From CALLVY01 sp937899855 (lineage in GTDB: Bacteria > Bacteroidota > Bacteroidia > Chitinophagales > Saprospiraceae): a stretch of DNA of 64,000 nucleotides. The stretch covers positions 45,258-109,257 of the forward strand of contig JBCBQC010000009.1 of the NCBI GenBank assembly GCA_039820405.1, written 5' to 3'. This document shows positions 54,711 through 64,000 of this stretch, in pieces. A program made the translations under genes and the position numbers. The notes beneath the pieces are model-generated. The model made no database searches. It had not been told where the DNA came from and saw only the letters and a list, made by a program, of their open reading frames with translations. Every line of letters starts with the position of its first letter. The first letter of the stretch is position 1.

Positions 54711-55490
54711 ATGCACAAACGTATACTTTTATATTTTGCTTTGTTATTTTGGTGGGTTGTGCCCGTGGGGGCGCAGCTTACTTTTTCCCTGCCCGACCTA
54801 CAGGTCAACCCCGGGGATGAGATGGAGATCGACCTTACGGTAGAAAACTTTCGGGACATCACCACGGTACAGTTTAGCTTTCGCTGGGATCCGACGGTCC
54901 TCGAATTCATCGATATCCTGGACACCAACCTGGTCAACACCTCCGGTTTGGTCGTCAATACCGATGATGCCCAGACGCAGGGGTACTTCGCCCTGGCCTG
55001 GTTCGACAATGCCCTAATCGGTGAGACCCTGACCGATGGCGATTACTTTTTGAAAATGAAATTTCGGGCGATCGGCGCCAACGGATCCCAGAGTGATCTG
55101 GAGATCAGCGATGACCCAACCCCCTTTCTGGCGGGTGATGCGCAAAGCACTGGCCCCATTGATACCGAGCGGAATAATGGCACGGTTAGTGTCGGTGAAC
55201 CCAATAGCATCCTGACCCACGAGTCGGGACGGCTCCAGCTTCATCCCAATCAGCCCAATCCCTTCCGGGACCAAACGCTGATCCAATTCGACCTAACCGA
55301 ATCCGAATACATTACCTTTAGCGTCTACGACCTGGCGGGCCAAAAAGTGCTCCAACAGCAGGGGCGCTATCCGGCGGGTCCCCAGTACATCACTCTGGAA
55401 CAGCACCAATTACCGGCACCGGGGACCTATCTGTATCAGATTCAAGCCGAGCATTATTTACTAACGCAAAAAATGACACTGGTTCGCTAA
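54711..55490 (+). CDS. Cohesin-domain T9SS type A secreted protein
   Basis: A 259-residue protein with a signal peptide (to about 21, ending GAQ), one cohesin-like module (about 25-165; DLQVNPGDEMEIDLTVENF, FSFRWDPTVLEFIDI) and a type A T9SS sorting domain (LHPNQPNPFRDQTLIQFDL..., ending LTQKMTLVR). It should be displayed on the surface. It is the first gene of a cluster with a giant protein that holds five more cohesin-like modules, from which it is separated by 66 nt. Confidence 0.88.
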   Translation: MHKRILLYFALLFWWVVPVGAQLTFSLPDLQVNPGDEMEIDLTVENFRDITTVQFSFRWDPTVLEFIDILDTNLVNTSGLVVNTDDAQTQGYFALAWFDNALIGETLTDGDYFLKMKFRAIGANGSQSDLEISDDPTPFLAGDAQSTGPIDTERNNGTVSVGEPNSILTHESGRLQLHPNQPNPFRDQTLIQFDLTESEYITFSVYDLAGQKVLQQQGRYPAGPQYITLEQHQLPAPGTYLYQIQAEHYLLTQKMTLVR

Positions 55491-55499
55491 GAACCAACC

Positions 55500-55515
55500 G
55501 GTGGCGCGTGCCACC
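55500..55515 (+). other. Small hairpin in the spacer before the giant adhesin
   Basis: GGTGGC-GCGT-GCCACC forms a perfect 6-bp stem 10 nt after the stop of the preceding gene. No T-run follows, so it is a weak terminator or processing site at best. Confidence 0.3.
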
Positions 55516-55556
55516 CGATGATATAATCATTTATTCATCCCAAATTCCAAGGACCC

Positions 55557-58500
55557 ATGAGTAAAATCATTACCCGACTCCTAGTCGCAGGAGTGGCCCT
55601 ATTACTTACTTTCCCTTCCCTTTCTCAATCCATCGCCGTATTACCGGCCACCATCAGCCTCGATCCGGGCGAACGCATTACCGTAGCGGTAACCGTTGAT
55701 GACTTTTTCAACATTTCCGCCTTTTCGGGAACCGTTAGCTGGGACTCGGATCACTTGGAATTTGTATCGGTTATCCCGTCCAGTATCCAAGTGCCCGGTA
55801 TGACGCCCCCCAACTGTGGGGGCCCGGTGTGTAGCTTCAACGATGCCTTTACCGATCAGGGCGACCTCATCTTTACCTGGTTTGACCTGGGGGGCAACGA
55901 ATTTGACTTCGACAATGGCGACACCCTCTGGATGATGGAATTCGATGGGGTGAATGCCGGTATGTCCGACCTGAGCTTTACCAGTGACTTTGCCGCACTG
56001 ACCATTACCGTTCCGGATGGTATGGGCTCGGTCACCGACGTCACGCCCACGGTAACGCCCGCCTCCATCACGGTCAACGGCAGCGGCGGCGGACCCAGCG
56101 GTCCGACCATCAACGTCCAACCCAGCTCCGCGACGCTCGATCCGGGCGATCGCATCACCGTGGCGGTCACGGTGGAGGATTTTATCGACATCACCACCTT
56201 TTCGGGAACCATCAGTTGGAATCCCGATCAGCTGTCCTTCGTCTCCGTTCCCACGTCGAGTATCCAGATTCCGGGAATGACGCCTCCCAATTGTGGGGGC
56301 CCGGTGTGTAGCTTCAACGATGCCTTTGTCAACCAGGGCGATCTGATTTTTACCTGGTTCGACCTGGGGGGCAACGAGTTTACTTTTGATGGAGGGGATA
56401 CCCTCTGGATGATGGAATTTGATGCCGTGAATGTCGGCGTCACCGACTTGACTTTTAACAGTGACTTTGCCATGCTGTCGATTACCGTTCCCGATGGAAT
56501 GGGGGGAACCATGGACATCACGCCCAGCGCCAACCCCGGTACTTACCAAATTGGCAATGGCAGTGATCCCTGTGCCCTTTTTGGGGGCGACTTTGGCCTC
56601 TACGTCGTGGGCGACTCGGCGGCGACGGGGGAACAAATCTGCGTCGACATCAACGCTTGTAATTTCAACGACTTGGTGTCCATCACTTACACCCTTGAGT
56701 TTGATCCCACCGTATTGCAATTCGATTCCCTGGCCTTTGTCAATCAACCGCAATTGGGAGCGGGGAATTTCAACTTTAACCTCGTCAACACCGGGCGCAT
56801 CACCCACCTGTGGGTCGATTCCATGGGAACGGGAGTGACCTACTCCAGCCCCGAGCCGCTCTACTCGCTTTGTTTTACGGCCATCGGTCCGGGGGGGAGT
56901 GTGGATACGGTACGGCTCTCCGGTGATCTGACCGATCTGCTGGCCTCGGATACCTCGCTGGTGGAAATGCCCTTCCCCAACGAACCGGGTTTGATCGGCG
57001 TTCTCGGCAACTCCGCCGCCGCCATGAGCGTGAACGTGGGGAGCGCGACGGTCAATGAGGGCGAGTCTACTTGTGTAGACGTTACGGTTCAAAATTTTAA
57101 CGACATCCTCTCCTTGGAATATACCATGGCCTGGGATCCCACAATCCTAAGCTTTGATACCATCCTCGATCCCAACAACTTTTTTATGGGCAATCCGGCG
57201 GCGAGTTTTGATACGTCTCCGGCCCTGACCGACGCGGGTAACCTCACCCTCGATTGGAGCTCCGGGACGCCCCAGACCCGTGCCGATGACTTTGTTCTTT
57301 ACCAAGTCTGTTACGATGCCGTCGGCAATCCGGGCGACATCAGCGATGTACAAGTGACGGGCGACGTCACGCCCATCGCCGCCACCCAGTCCGACGGAAT
57401 GGGGGGATCGATGAGCATTCCCGTCAACTCAACGGGGGGAGAAATCGAAATCCTCGGTGCGGGCATCTTTACCTTCAATACCACCGACGCTACGGTTTGT
57501 CCGGGCGATACCTTCTGTGTCTACTTCGAATCCCGGGCCTTCAACGACCTCATCACGATGGAGTACACGCTCAATTGGGATCCCACCTTGCTGACCTTCG
57601 AAAGCGCCTCCTTTGTGGAGCTACCCATTGGCGGCACCCAAGTGGGTGGTTTTAACGTCTCCCAAATCGCTACCGGTCGACTCGGATTTACTTGGACCGA
57701 CATCAGCTTTGCGGGCTTTACCTTCCCCGATGGCGATACCTTGACGCAAATGTGCTTTATCGCCACTGGCCCGGATGGCTCCAACGTCCCCTTTACCTTT
57801 ACCGACGACGTCAACGAAACGCTCATTGGTAATTTTGGCGGTCCCTTACCCTTCCAAACGGCCCCCGGTGGGGTGGTCATCAGCGACGGGGCTTGTTCGA
57901 GCGCGATCGACGTGACGGGAGTTGTTACCAATGTCGACTGCTTTGGCGATAGTACCGGAGCCATCGACATCAGCGTAGCCGGTGGAACGCCACCCTACAC
58001 CTACTCCTGGACGGGCCCCGGCGGCTTTACCTCCACGGATGAAGACCTGACCGGTCTGGCGGCGGGCACTTATGACGTAACCGTTTCCGATGGTGCGGGA
58101 GGAATGGGCATGGCGTCCTTTACGGTCAATGAATCCTCGGAAATTGTACTGAGTGCGACCAATACCCCAGCCTCTTGTAACGGAGGAACCGATGGGGCCA
58201 TTGACCTGACGGTGATGGGGGGAACCACTCCCTACACCTACAGCTGGGACAACGGCGCCGGTACCAACGAAGATCCGACGACCCTTGCGGCGGGCACCTA
58301 CTGCGTCACCGTAACGGATGCCTTGAGCTGTACCGCCACGATCTGTGAAACGGTCAACGAAAATGCGGCCTTCACCTTGAGTGCCACCATCACCGATGCG
58401 ACCTGCAACGGCGACAGTGATGGTGCGATTGACCTCACCGTTACTGGGGCCAGCTCGGCGCCGACTTTCAATTGGGACAATGGTGCTGGAACCAACGAGG

Positions 58501-61500
58501 ACCCCAGTGGTCTGGCGGCGGGCACCTACAACGTCACCGTGAATGCGGACAACTGCGAAGTAACGGGCAGTTACACCGTGGGCGAACCCGATTTGGTAAC
58601 CGCGACCACCACCGTCGACAACGCCTCTTGTAACGGCGGGACCGATGGGTCGATCGACCTGACGGTGATGGGCGGCAACGGTGGTTACACCTACAGCTGG
58701 GACAATGGCGCCGGTACCAACGAAGACCCCAGTGGCCTGGCGGCGGGTACCTACTGCGTCACCATCACCGATAGTGAGGGCTGTACTGGAACGACCTGTG
58801 CCACCGTGGAGGAAGATGATCCCTTTACCCTGAGTGCTACCGTCACCGACGTTTCTTGCAACGGGGCTGACGATGGCAGTATTGACCTCACCGTTACGGG
58901 ATCCGTCGGCAACCTCTCCTACAGCTGGGACAACGGCGCCGGATCGAGCGAAGATCCCACGGGGCTGGCTCCGGGCACCTACTCAGTCACCGTCACCGAC
59001 GACAACTGTTCGGTGAGCGCCAGCTATACCGTCGACGAACCCACGGCGATCGTACTGACCCCAATTCCTACAAATGTGACCTGTAATGGCGACAGCGATG
59101 GGTCGATCGACCTCACGGTGATGGGGGGCACGGCGCCCTACACCTACAGCTGGGATAATGGGGCCGGAACCAATGAAGACCCCAGTGGCCTGAGCGGAGC
59201 GACTTACTGCGTCACCGTCACCGACGCGCGCTCCTGCACCCAGACCACCTGTGTGGTGGTGGACGAACCCGCTGCCATCGACATCACCGGAGTGGTCACC
59301 GATCAGATCGTGATTGGTACCAGCGACGGTGCCATCGACATTACCATCCAGGGAGGCACTACGCCTTACGCGTCTACTTCCTGGACGGGCCCCGGTGGAT
59401 TTACCTCCTCGGATGAAGACCTGACGGGACTGGCTCCCGGTACCTACGACGTCACCGTGGTGGATGCCAATGGCTGTACCCAGAGCGCTAGCTTTACGGT
59501 AGACCCGGCGGAGCTGCCCTCCGTTGGCGGTGCCGACATCACTGATGCCAATTGTAATGGCGAGGCGACCGGTGGGATTGACCTCACGATAACGGGTGGA
59601 TTGCCACCCTACGAATTTGTCTGGGACAATACCCCGCCCAGTATGACCGAAGATTTGGTCAACGTACCGGCGGGTACCTACTCGGTGACCATCACCGACG
59701 ACAACGGTACGGTGATTACGGCGGGCCCCTACACGGTAGGCGAGCCCCAGGCCATCAGCTTTACCGAAACGCACGAAGACCTAACTTGTAATGGCGTATT
59801 TGAAGGGGAAATCAGCCTGACCATCAGCGGAGGAACGGCTCCCTATACGGTAGATTGGAACCAACCCATGCTCAGCGGACCGGATCTGACTGATTTGGCC
59901 CCGGGCGATTATACGCCAACCATCACCGATGCCAACGGCTGTACCCTGGTGGGCGCGCCCATCACGATCAGCCAACCCGACGCCATCGACATCAGCGTGG
60001 ATCAGATCAGCCCCATCACCTGCAACGGCGATGGCAACGGCGCCATCGACATTACCGTAAGTGGAGGAACGCCTCCCTACGACGTGGACTGGTCAAACGG
60101 TGCTGGCACGGAAGACTTGAGCGGTTTGGACGCGGGGACTTACACTCCCACGGTGACCGACGCCAATGGTTGTACCTTTAGTATCCCGGGCATTGAGATC
60201 ACCGAACCCGCCGCGATTCTCGGTAATCCCGTGGTTACGGAGATTTCCTGCAACGGTGATAACAATGGCGCCATCGACCTGAGCCCCACCGGCGGCTCGG
60301 GCAGCTATACCTTTGACTGGGGAATCGCCAATACCGAAGATTTGACCAACCTGGCCCCCGGTAGCTACTCCGTTACGATCAGCGATAGCGATGGTTGTTC
60401 GGTGGTAGAGGGCCCCTTTACCCTAACCGAGCCAGCTCCGCTCAATATCGATGCCACGCTGACCACTCCTGGTTCGAGCAACGACGATGGCATCATCAAT
60501 CTTGCCGTAACGGGTGGAACGGCGGGCTACACCTTCAACTGGACCGGCTCCGGTGGCTTTAGCTCGACCAATAATCCGATTACGGGACTGGGCTCGGGAG
60601 AATACCGGGTGACGGTCACGGATGCCAACGGCTGTAGCATCAGCGACGTGTACCTGCTCACGGGTGACCTCCAGGCCAATGGGCAGGTGACTAATGCCAG
60701 TTGTAACGGCGGCACGGACGGTGGCGTACAGACTTTTGTACAAGGGGGAATTGGACCCTACACCTACGAGTGGAGCAACATGACCTCCCTACCGGACCTG
60801 CTCAACGTTGGCGCGGGTACCTACACCGTCACGATCACGGATCAGACGACCAATGCCGTCATCATCGAAAGTTATACCGTTGGAGAACCGATGGCCATCA
60901 TCATCAGCATCATTGACGTCACGGGCGAAAGCGGCGCGGGCTGCAACGGTAGCATCAGCATCAACGTGACGGGGGGAAATGCGCCTTACACTTACTCCTG
61001 GAGCAACGGCGCCTCCAGCAAAAACATTACGGACCTCTGTAAAGGCGACTATACCGTGGCCATTACCGATGCCCAGGGTTGCTTTGTCGAATCGGACGTG
61101 ATTACCGTAGACCCGGCACCCATCACTTGCAGCAATATCGACGTGACCAATACGAGCTGTGCCGATACGCAGGACGGTAGCGCCACCCTGACCTTTTTCG
61201 GGGGCTGCCCCCCCTACGTCGTTTCGCTCAACAACGGGGCGACCCAGACCAGCCTGGATGGGGTCCTGACTTTTGAAGACCTCTCGGCGGATGACTTTGT
61301 GGTCAACATCATCGACAACGAGGGCCGGGCCAAGTCCTTCTCGTTTACCGTGGCGAGTCCACCGCCCTTGGTGATCAACATCGACAACATCGTTCCCAAT
61401 ACCGGAGAAACCGGCAGCTGTAACGGCTTTGTCAATATCTCGGTGACCGGTGGTGTTGCTCCGTATTCCTTTACCTGGAGCAATGGCGATACCAGCGAAG

Positions 61501-62777
61501 ACCTGATCGACGTCTGTGGCAACGGAAGCCCCTACAGCGTGACGGTGCTCGACGCCAACGGTTGTGTGATTACGATGGGTGGTTTTGTGGTGAACGATTT
61601 GCCCAGTATCGCCATCAACGTCAGCAACCAACTGGACGAAACCTGCTTTGAGGACTGCGATGGGCTGATCAGCATCAATCCCTCGGGAGGGGTGCCGCCC
61701 TTTAGCTACACCTGGAGCAACGGTGGGGGCAATACGGCTACCCTGACCGATCTCTGCGCGGGAGCCTACACCGTAACGGTCAGCGATGCCAACGGAACGA
61801 CCCAGGAAGATACCTATATCATCGGCGGGGCCAGCAGTATCCTCGAAATTCAAGACGCCATCGTGACGGCTTCGCAGGGGGCGGCCGATAACGGCTCGAT
61901 CCTCCTGGTGGTTGATGGTGGCGTACCGCCTTACACCTACGAATGGAGCACCGGTGCTTCGACCAATCCGGTCATCGGGCTGGCGGCGGGTCCGGTCAAC
62001 GTAGTGGTGATCGACGGCAATGGTTGTATCATCACGGCGGCCTATACGATCGAATCGAATGTGATCAGCGTGGCGGTAGAGTCCGATCCTTCGGAATGTG
62101 CGGCCAGCCCGGGTGGGGGTTGCGTTGGCGTTTCCCCGCTCACCGGGGTAGCTCCTTTCAACTACCTGTGGAGCAACGGTCAGAGTGGTGCCAAGATTTG
62201 TGGCCTGGAATCGGGCAATTACACCGTTACGATCACCGATGCCAACGCGCTGACGGCCGTCATCGAAGTACCTCTGGTCAACCCCAATCCGTTGGAGGTG
62301 ACGATTGAAGATTTGGGCAGCGGTAGCGTTCGGGCCACAGTGAGCGGTGGAACGGCGCCTTATCTCTACTCTTGGAACGACAACAACAACAGCCAGACCG
62401 CGCTCGTCGATGACCTGAGCCCCGGGGCTTATGGCCTGCTGGTGACCGACGACAACGGCTGTCTGGGGGAAGGAACGATCGACGTACGGCCCGAAGGGGA
62501 ATGCGACGATGTCCGACAGGTGATTTCTCCCAATGGCGACGGTAAGAACGATGCCTTTTTGGTGGTTTGTGCCTTTGAATTTACCGACAACACGCTTCAG
62601 GTTTTCGATCGCTACGGCAAATTGGTGTACCGCGCCGACAACTATGACAATACCTGGGAAGGTACCGATTTGGACAGTACCATCCTGCCCGAGGGCGGCT
62701 ACTTCTGGGTATTTGAATACCGCGATGCCGAAGAACAGCTACAAACGGTCAAAGGTCACCTGACGATCCTACGATAA
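55557..62777 (+). CDS. Giant T9SS type B adhesin with cohesin-like modules and SprB repeats
   Basis: A 2406-residue surface protein. Signal peptide (to about 24), five cohesin-like modules (about 26-170, 185-330, 338-480, 490-630, 640-775), then about twenty SprB repeats (about 780-2310) with the pattern CNG..DG.I.L...GG..PYTYSW, and a type B (CHU_C / gliding-motility-associated) sorting domain from about 2320 (VISPNGDGKNDAFLVV, LQVFDRYGKLVYRA, ending VKGHLTILR). SprB-type proteins move along the cell surface during gliding or act as adhesins. The next gene encodes the PorP/SprF-type partner. Confidence 0.93.
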   Translation: MSKIITRLLVAGVALLLTFPSLSQSIAVLPATISLDPGERITVAVTVDDFFNISAFSGTVSWDSDHLEFVSVIPSSIQVPGMTPPNCGGPVCSFNDAFTDQGDLIFTWFDLGGNEFDFDNGDTLWMMEFDGVNAGMSDLSFTSDFAALTITVPDGMGSVTDVTPTVTPASITVNGSGGGPSGPTINVQPSSATLDPGDRITVAVTVEDFIDITTFSGTISWNPDQLSFVSVPTSSIQIPGMTPPNCGGPVCSFNDAFVNQGDLIFTWFDLGGNEFTFDGGDTLWMMEFDAVNVGVTDLTFNSDFAMLSITVPDGMGGTMDITPSANPGTYQIGNGSDPCALFGGDFGLYVVGDSAATGEQICVDINACNFNDLVSITYTLEFDPTVLQFDSLAFVNQPQLGAGNFNFNLVNTGRITHLWVDSMGTGVTYSSPEPLYSLCFTAIGPGGSVDTVRLSGDLTDLLASDTSLVEMPFPNEPGLIGVLGNSAAAMSVNVGSATVNEGESTCVDVTVQNFNDILSLEYTMAWDPTILSFDTILDPNNFFMGNPAASFDTSPALTDAGNLTLDWSSGTPQTRADDFVLYQVCYDAVGNPGDISDVQVTGDVTPIAATQSDGMGGSMSIPVNSTGGEIEILGAGIFTFNTTDATVCPGDTFCVYFESRAFNDLITMEYTLNWDPTLLTFESASFVELPIGGTQVGGFNVSQIATGRLGFTWTDISFAGFTFPDGDTLTQMCFIATGPDGSNVPFTFTDDVNETLIGNFGGPLPFQTAPGGVVISDGACSSAIDVTGVVTNVDCFGDSTGAIDISVAGGTPPYTYSWTGPGGFTSTDEDLTGLAAGTYDVTVSDGAGGMGMASFTVNESSEIVLSATNTPASCNGGTDGAIDLTVMGGTTPYTYSWDNGAGTNEDPTTLAAGTYCVTVTDALSCTATICETVNENAAFTLSATITDATCNGDSDGAIDLTVTGASSAPTFNWDNGAGTNEDPSGLAAGTYNVTVNADNCEVTGSYTVGEPDLVTATTTVDNASCNGGTDGSIDLTVMGGNGGYTYSWDNGAGTNEDPSGLAAGTYCVTITDSEGCTGTTCATVEEDDPFTLSATVTDVSCNGADDGSIDLTVTGSVGNLSYSWDNGAGSSEDPTGLAPGTYSVTVTDDNCSVSASYTVDEPTAIVLTPIPTNVTCNGDSDGSIDLTVMGGTAPYTYSWDNGAGTNEDPSGLSGATYCVTVTDARSCTQTTCVVVDEPAAIDITGVVTDQIVIGTSDGAIDITIQGGTTPYASTSWTGPGGFTSSDEDLTGLAPGTYDVTVVDANGCTQSASFTVDPAELPSVGGADITDANCNGEATGGIDLTITGGLPPYEFVWDNTPPSMTEDLVNVPAGTYSVTITDDNGTVITAGPYTVGEPQAISFTETHEDLTCNGVFEGEISLTISGGTAPYTVDWNQPMLSGPDLTDLAPGDYTPTITDANGCTLVGAPITISQPDAIDISVDQISPITCNGDGNGAIDITVSGGTPPYDVDWSNGAGTEDLSGLDAGTYTPTVTDANGCTFSIPGIEITEPAAILGNPVVTEISCNGDNNGAIDLSPTGGSGSYTFDWGIANTEDLTNLAPGSYSVTISDSDGCSVVEGPFTLTEPAPLNIDATLTTPGSSNDDGIINLAVTGGTAGYTFNWTGSGGFSSTNNPITGLGSGEYRVTVTDANGCSISDVYLLTGDLQANGQVTNASCNGGTDGGVQTFVQGGIGPYTYEWSNMTSLPDLLNVGAGTYTVTITDQTTNAVIIESYTVGEPMAIIISIIDVTGESGAGCNGSISINVTGGNAPYTYSWSNGASSKNITDLCKGDYTVAITDAQGCFVESDVITVDPAPITCSNIDVTNTSCADTQDGSATLTFFGGCPPYVVSLNNGATQTSLDGVLTFEDLSADDFVVNIIDNEGRAKSFSFTVASPPPLVINIDNIVPNTGETGSCNGFVNISVTGGVAPYSFTWSNGDTSEDLIDVCGNGSPYSVTVLDANGCVITMGGFVVNDLPSIAINVSNQLDETCFEDCDGLISINPSGGVPPFSYTWSNGGGNTATLTDLCAGAYTVTVSDANGTTQEDTYIIGGASSILEIQDAIVTASQGAADNGSILLVVDGGVPPYTYEWSTGASTNPVIGLAAGPVNVVVIDGNGCIITAAYTIESNVISVAVESDPSECAASPGGGCVGVSPLTGVAPFNYLWSNGQSGAKICGLESGNYTVTITDANALTAVIEVPLVNPNPLEVTIEDLGSGSVRATVSGGTAPYLYSWNDNNNSQTALVDDLSPGAYGLLVTDDNGCLGEGTIDVRPEGECDDVRQVISPNGDGKNDAFLVVCAFEFTDNTLQVFDRYGKLVYRADNYDNTWEGTDLDSTILPEGGYFWVFEYRDAEEQLQTVKGHLTILR
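55632..56550 (+). repeat. Recent tandem duplication of cohesin-like modules 1 and 2
   Basis: The two modules share long near-identical DNA, for example GGGGGCCCGGTGTGTAGCTT at about 55815 and 56296 with flanking match, and identical protein runs such as PPNCGGPVCSFNDAF. The rest of the protein's cohesin modules are much more diverged. Confidence 0.75.
57897..62490 (+). repeat. SprB repeat array, about twenty units
   Basis: Coding repeat of about 75-80 residues per unit. Units 2-6 (58140-59270) are most alike and share runs such as YTYSWDNGAGTNEDPSGLAA; later units are diverged. Confidence 0.85.
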
Positions 62778-62811
62778 TCTCATTCCCAAGAACACTACAA
62801 ATTTGCCAAAC

Positions 62812-63747
62812 ATGAAAAAGTTACTCATACTTCTATCCTTCTTCGCCTCCCTCAGTACCCTCCGAGCTCAGGAAGAGGCCGTATTTGTACACTACACCAT
62901 CAATCCCCTGTTGATCAATCCCGCCGCGGCGGGCTTCGACGAGGCGCACCACAACCTGTTTATGAACCTCCGGGCTTCCTGGACCGGTTTTTCGGGAACG
63001 CCCCGCAACTATTCGATCAACTATAACGGCCCCATCGGGAAAAACTTGGGAATCGGTGCGATGGTCTTTTCCGAAAACATCGCCTCCCTCACCCGGACCC
63101 GGGCCCAATTGAGCTACGCCTTCCGCTTTCAGGCCAAGGACTTTAAGATCAGCGCGGGGGTATCGACCGAATTCCACCGCCTCCGACTCGACAACGTGGC
63201 GGCCAATAGCGCTACGCCCGGATTGTACGATCCCAGCGATGAGGCCATGGAGGAATTGATGGATGGCCAATCCAATTTTGACGCCTCTTTGGGCGTCTAC
63301 GGTTCCTTTCAGGATCAGATCTTTTTTGGCCTCTCCGCGCCCAGCCTGGTGCGCAACCGGCTGGACGATATCGAGGGGCTGGATACGGAGCTCAATTTCC
63401 TCGTCAACCTGGGGGGAAAGTTTGGAACGGCGGACTCCAAGGTCATCTTGCAGCCTTCGGTACTGCTCAAGCAGGTGCGCTATTCGCCCATGCTGGCCGA
63501 TCTCAACCTGCTGGTGTCCTTTCTCAAGGAGCAGTTGATTACCGGATTGTCGTACCGGGGGGGCTCGGGCGGAGCGCTGGGCTTGACCCTGGGTACCAAG
63601 TACAACGCCCTCCAGCTGATGTATTCCTTTGACGTGTTCCTCGGGGATTTTCAGCAGTACAATACCGGCTCGCACGAAGTATCGATCAATTTTGCCTTCG
63701 ATCGCAAGGTGGGGCAGTTCGATCGCTCTAAAAAATACCGCAAATAA
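62812..63747 (+). CDS. PorP/SprF family T9SS membrane protein
   Basis: A 311-residue outer-membrane beta-barrel starting at ATG 62812 (TTG 62803 is possible). Signal peptide (MKKLLILLSFFASLSTLRAQ), then the family hallmark HYTINPLLINPAAAGFDEAHH, and GPIGKNLGIGAMVFSENI. PorP/SprF proteins pair with type B sorting-domain adhesins (as SprF with SprB) to export and anchor them. It is 34 nt after the adhesin gene and thus its cognate partner. Confidence 0.95.
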   Translation: MKKLLILLSFFASLSTLRAQEEAVFVHYTINPLLINPAAAGFDEAHHNLFMNLRASWTGFSGTPRNYSINYNGPIGKNLGIGAMVFSENIASLTRTRAQLSYAFRFQAKDFKISAGVSTEFHRLRLDNVAANSATPGLYDPSDEAMEELMDGQSNFDASLGVYGSFQDQIFFGLSAPSLVRNRLDDIEGLDTELNFLVNLGGKFGTADSKVILQPSVLLKQVRYSPMLADLNLLVSFLKEQLITGLSYRGGSGGALGLTLGTKYNALQLMYSFDVFLGDFQQYNTGSHEVSINFAFDRKVGQFDRSKKYRK

Positions 63748-64000
63748 TCCGCTCGCGCCCCACGCGGGAGCCTACGATATTTAAAAATTGGTTTTTGGGA
63801 TGGCCTCTTCTCGGTTTCTACTGGGAGGGGGCTTCTCAAGTTTTGGGGTATTAGTGGGGTCGGAACGGTATATAAATAAATATTAAAAAGTGTAAATTGC
63901 TGATTTAAAGCAATAATTGAATTTATAATTTTATTATTTTATAAATACCTATTCCATGGTATTGAGCCCGGTGGCCGGAGCCCTTACCTTTGGATTGTAT
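63748..64000. other. AT-rich terminal spacer
   Basis: 253 nt with no gene. The last part (about 63870-63955) is strongly AT-rich (TAAATAAATATTAAAAAG and a TTTATAATTTTATTATTT run), consistent with a promoter region for a gene beyond the window. Confidence 0.4.

Noticed and set aside
55641..57092. 483-codon frame antisense to the giant adhesin
   Set aside because: It mirrors the repeat structure of the sense gene (repeated phrases), as expected for a shadow.

Overview
This window reads as a chromosomal segment of a Bacteroidota bacterium, most likely a Saprospiria-type marine or activated-sludge organism (Lewinella/Haliscomenobacter-like). The reasons are: several secreted proteins with type IX secretion (T9SS) C-terminal sorting domains of both type A and type B; SprB-repeat adhesin plus PorP/SprF partner; DUF3857 and SprA-like envelope proteins; and promoter elements matching the Bacteroidota pattern TTTG...TAnnTTTG (best case 49864-49895). 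The assignment to genus level is inference. Genes are GC-rich with short AT-rich spacers. No tRNA, rRNA, CRISPR array, complete insertion sequence or prophage was seen.

Layout. 17-9784: a chimeric glycogen-binding/HhH protein, a Uma2 nuclease, a secreted SnoaL-like protein, a T9SS protein with a rhodanese, a PASTA membrane protein next to a double-length D-Ala-D-Ala ligase-like protein, and a metallophosphoesterase lipoprotein. 9785-20278: a spacer carrying one copy of a dispersed repeat, a CotH/beta-helix lipoprotein, an EreA-like secreted protein, a MATE transporter, a class C beta-lactamase-like hydrolase, two small proteins of unknown role, and a SnoaL-like/THI5-like pair. 20739-22960: a tight three-gene cassette (two-cysteine precursor-like protein, small membrane protein, HTTM membrane protein) with its own terminator, which I read as a possible SdpABC-like peptide toxin system in a Bacteroidota. 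23122-31582: phenylalanine hydroxylase, an unknown protein, TrpB2, the second (inverted) repeat copy, MsrB, a redoxin, an HNH nuclease, an unknown secreted protein, and a GyrB-like protein without recognisable ATP-binding and TOPRIM parts.

31735-47227 is a block of cell-surface genes, all on the minus strand: two paralogous T9SS metallopeptidases, a large outer-membrane barrel protein and a barrel protein with eleven Ig-like modules. Intrinsic terminators follow three of these four genes, so they are probably separate transcripts. 47767-53913: 2,4-dienoyl-CoA reductase, a DUF3857 protein, an LpxL-like acyltransferase and an orphan NarL-type response regulator. 54711-63747: a cohesin-domain T9SS protein, a 2406-residue adhesin with five cohesin-like modules and about twenty SprB repeats, and its PorP/SprF-family outer-membrane partner; these three probably act together in surface adhesion or gliding.

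Functional calls rest on motifs and family knowledge recalled from the translated sequence; no database search was run.
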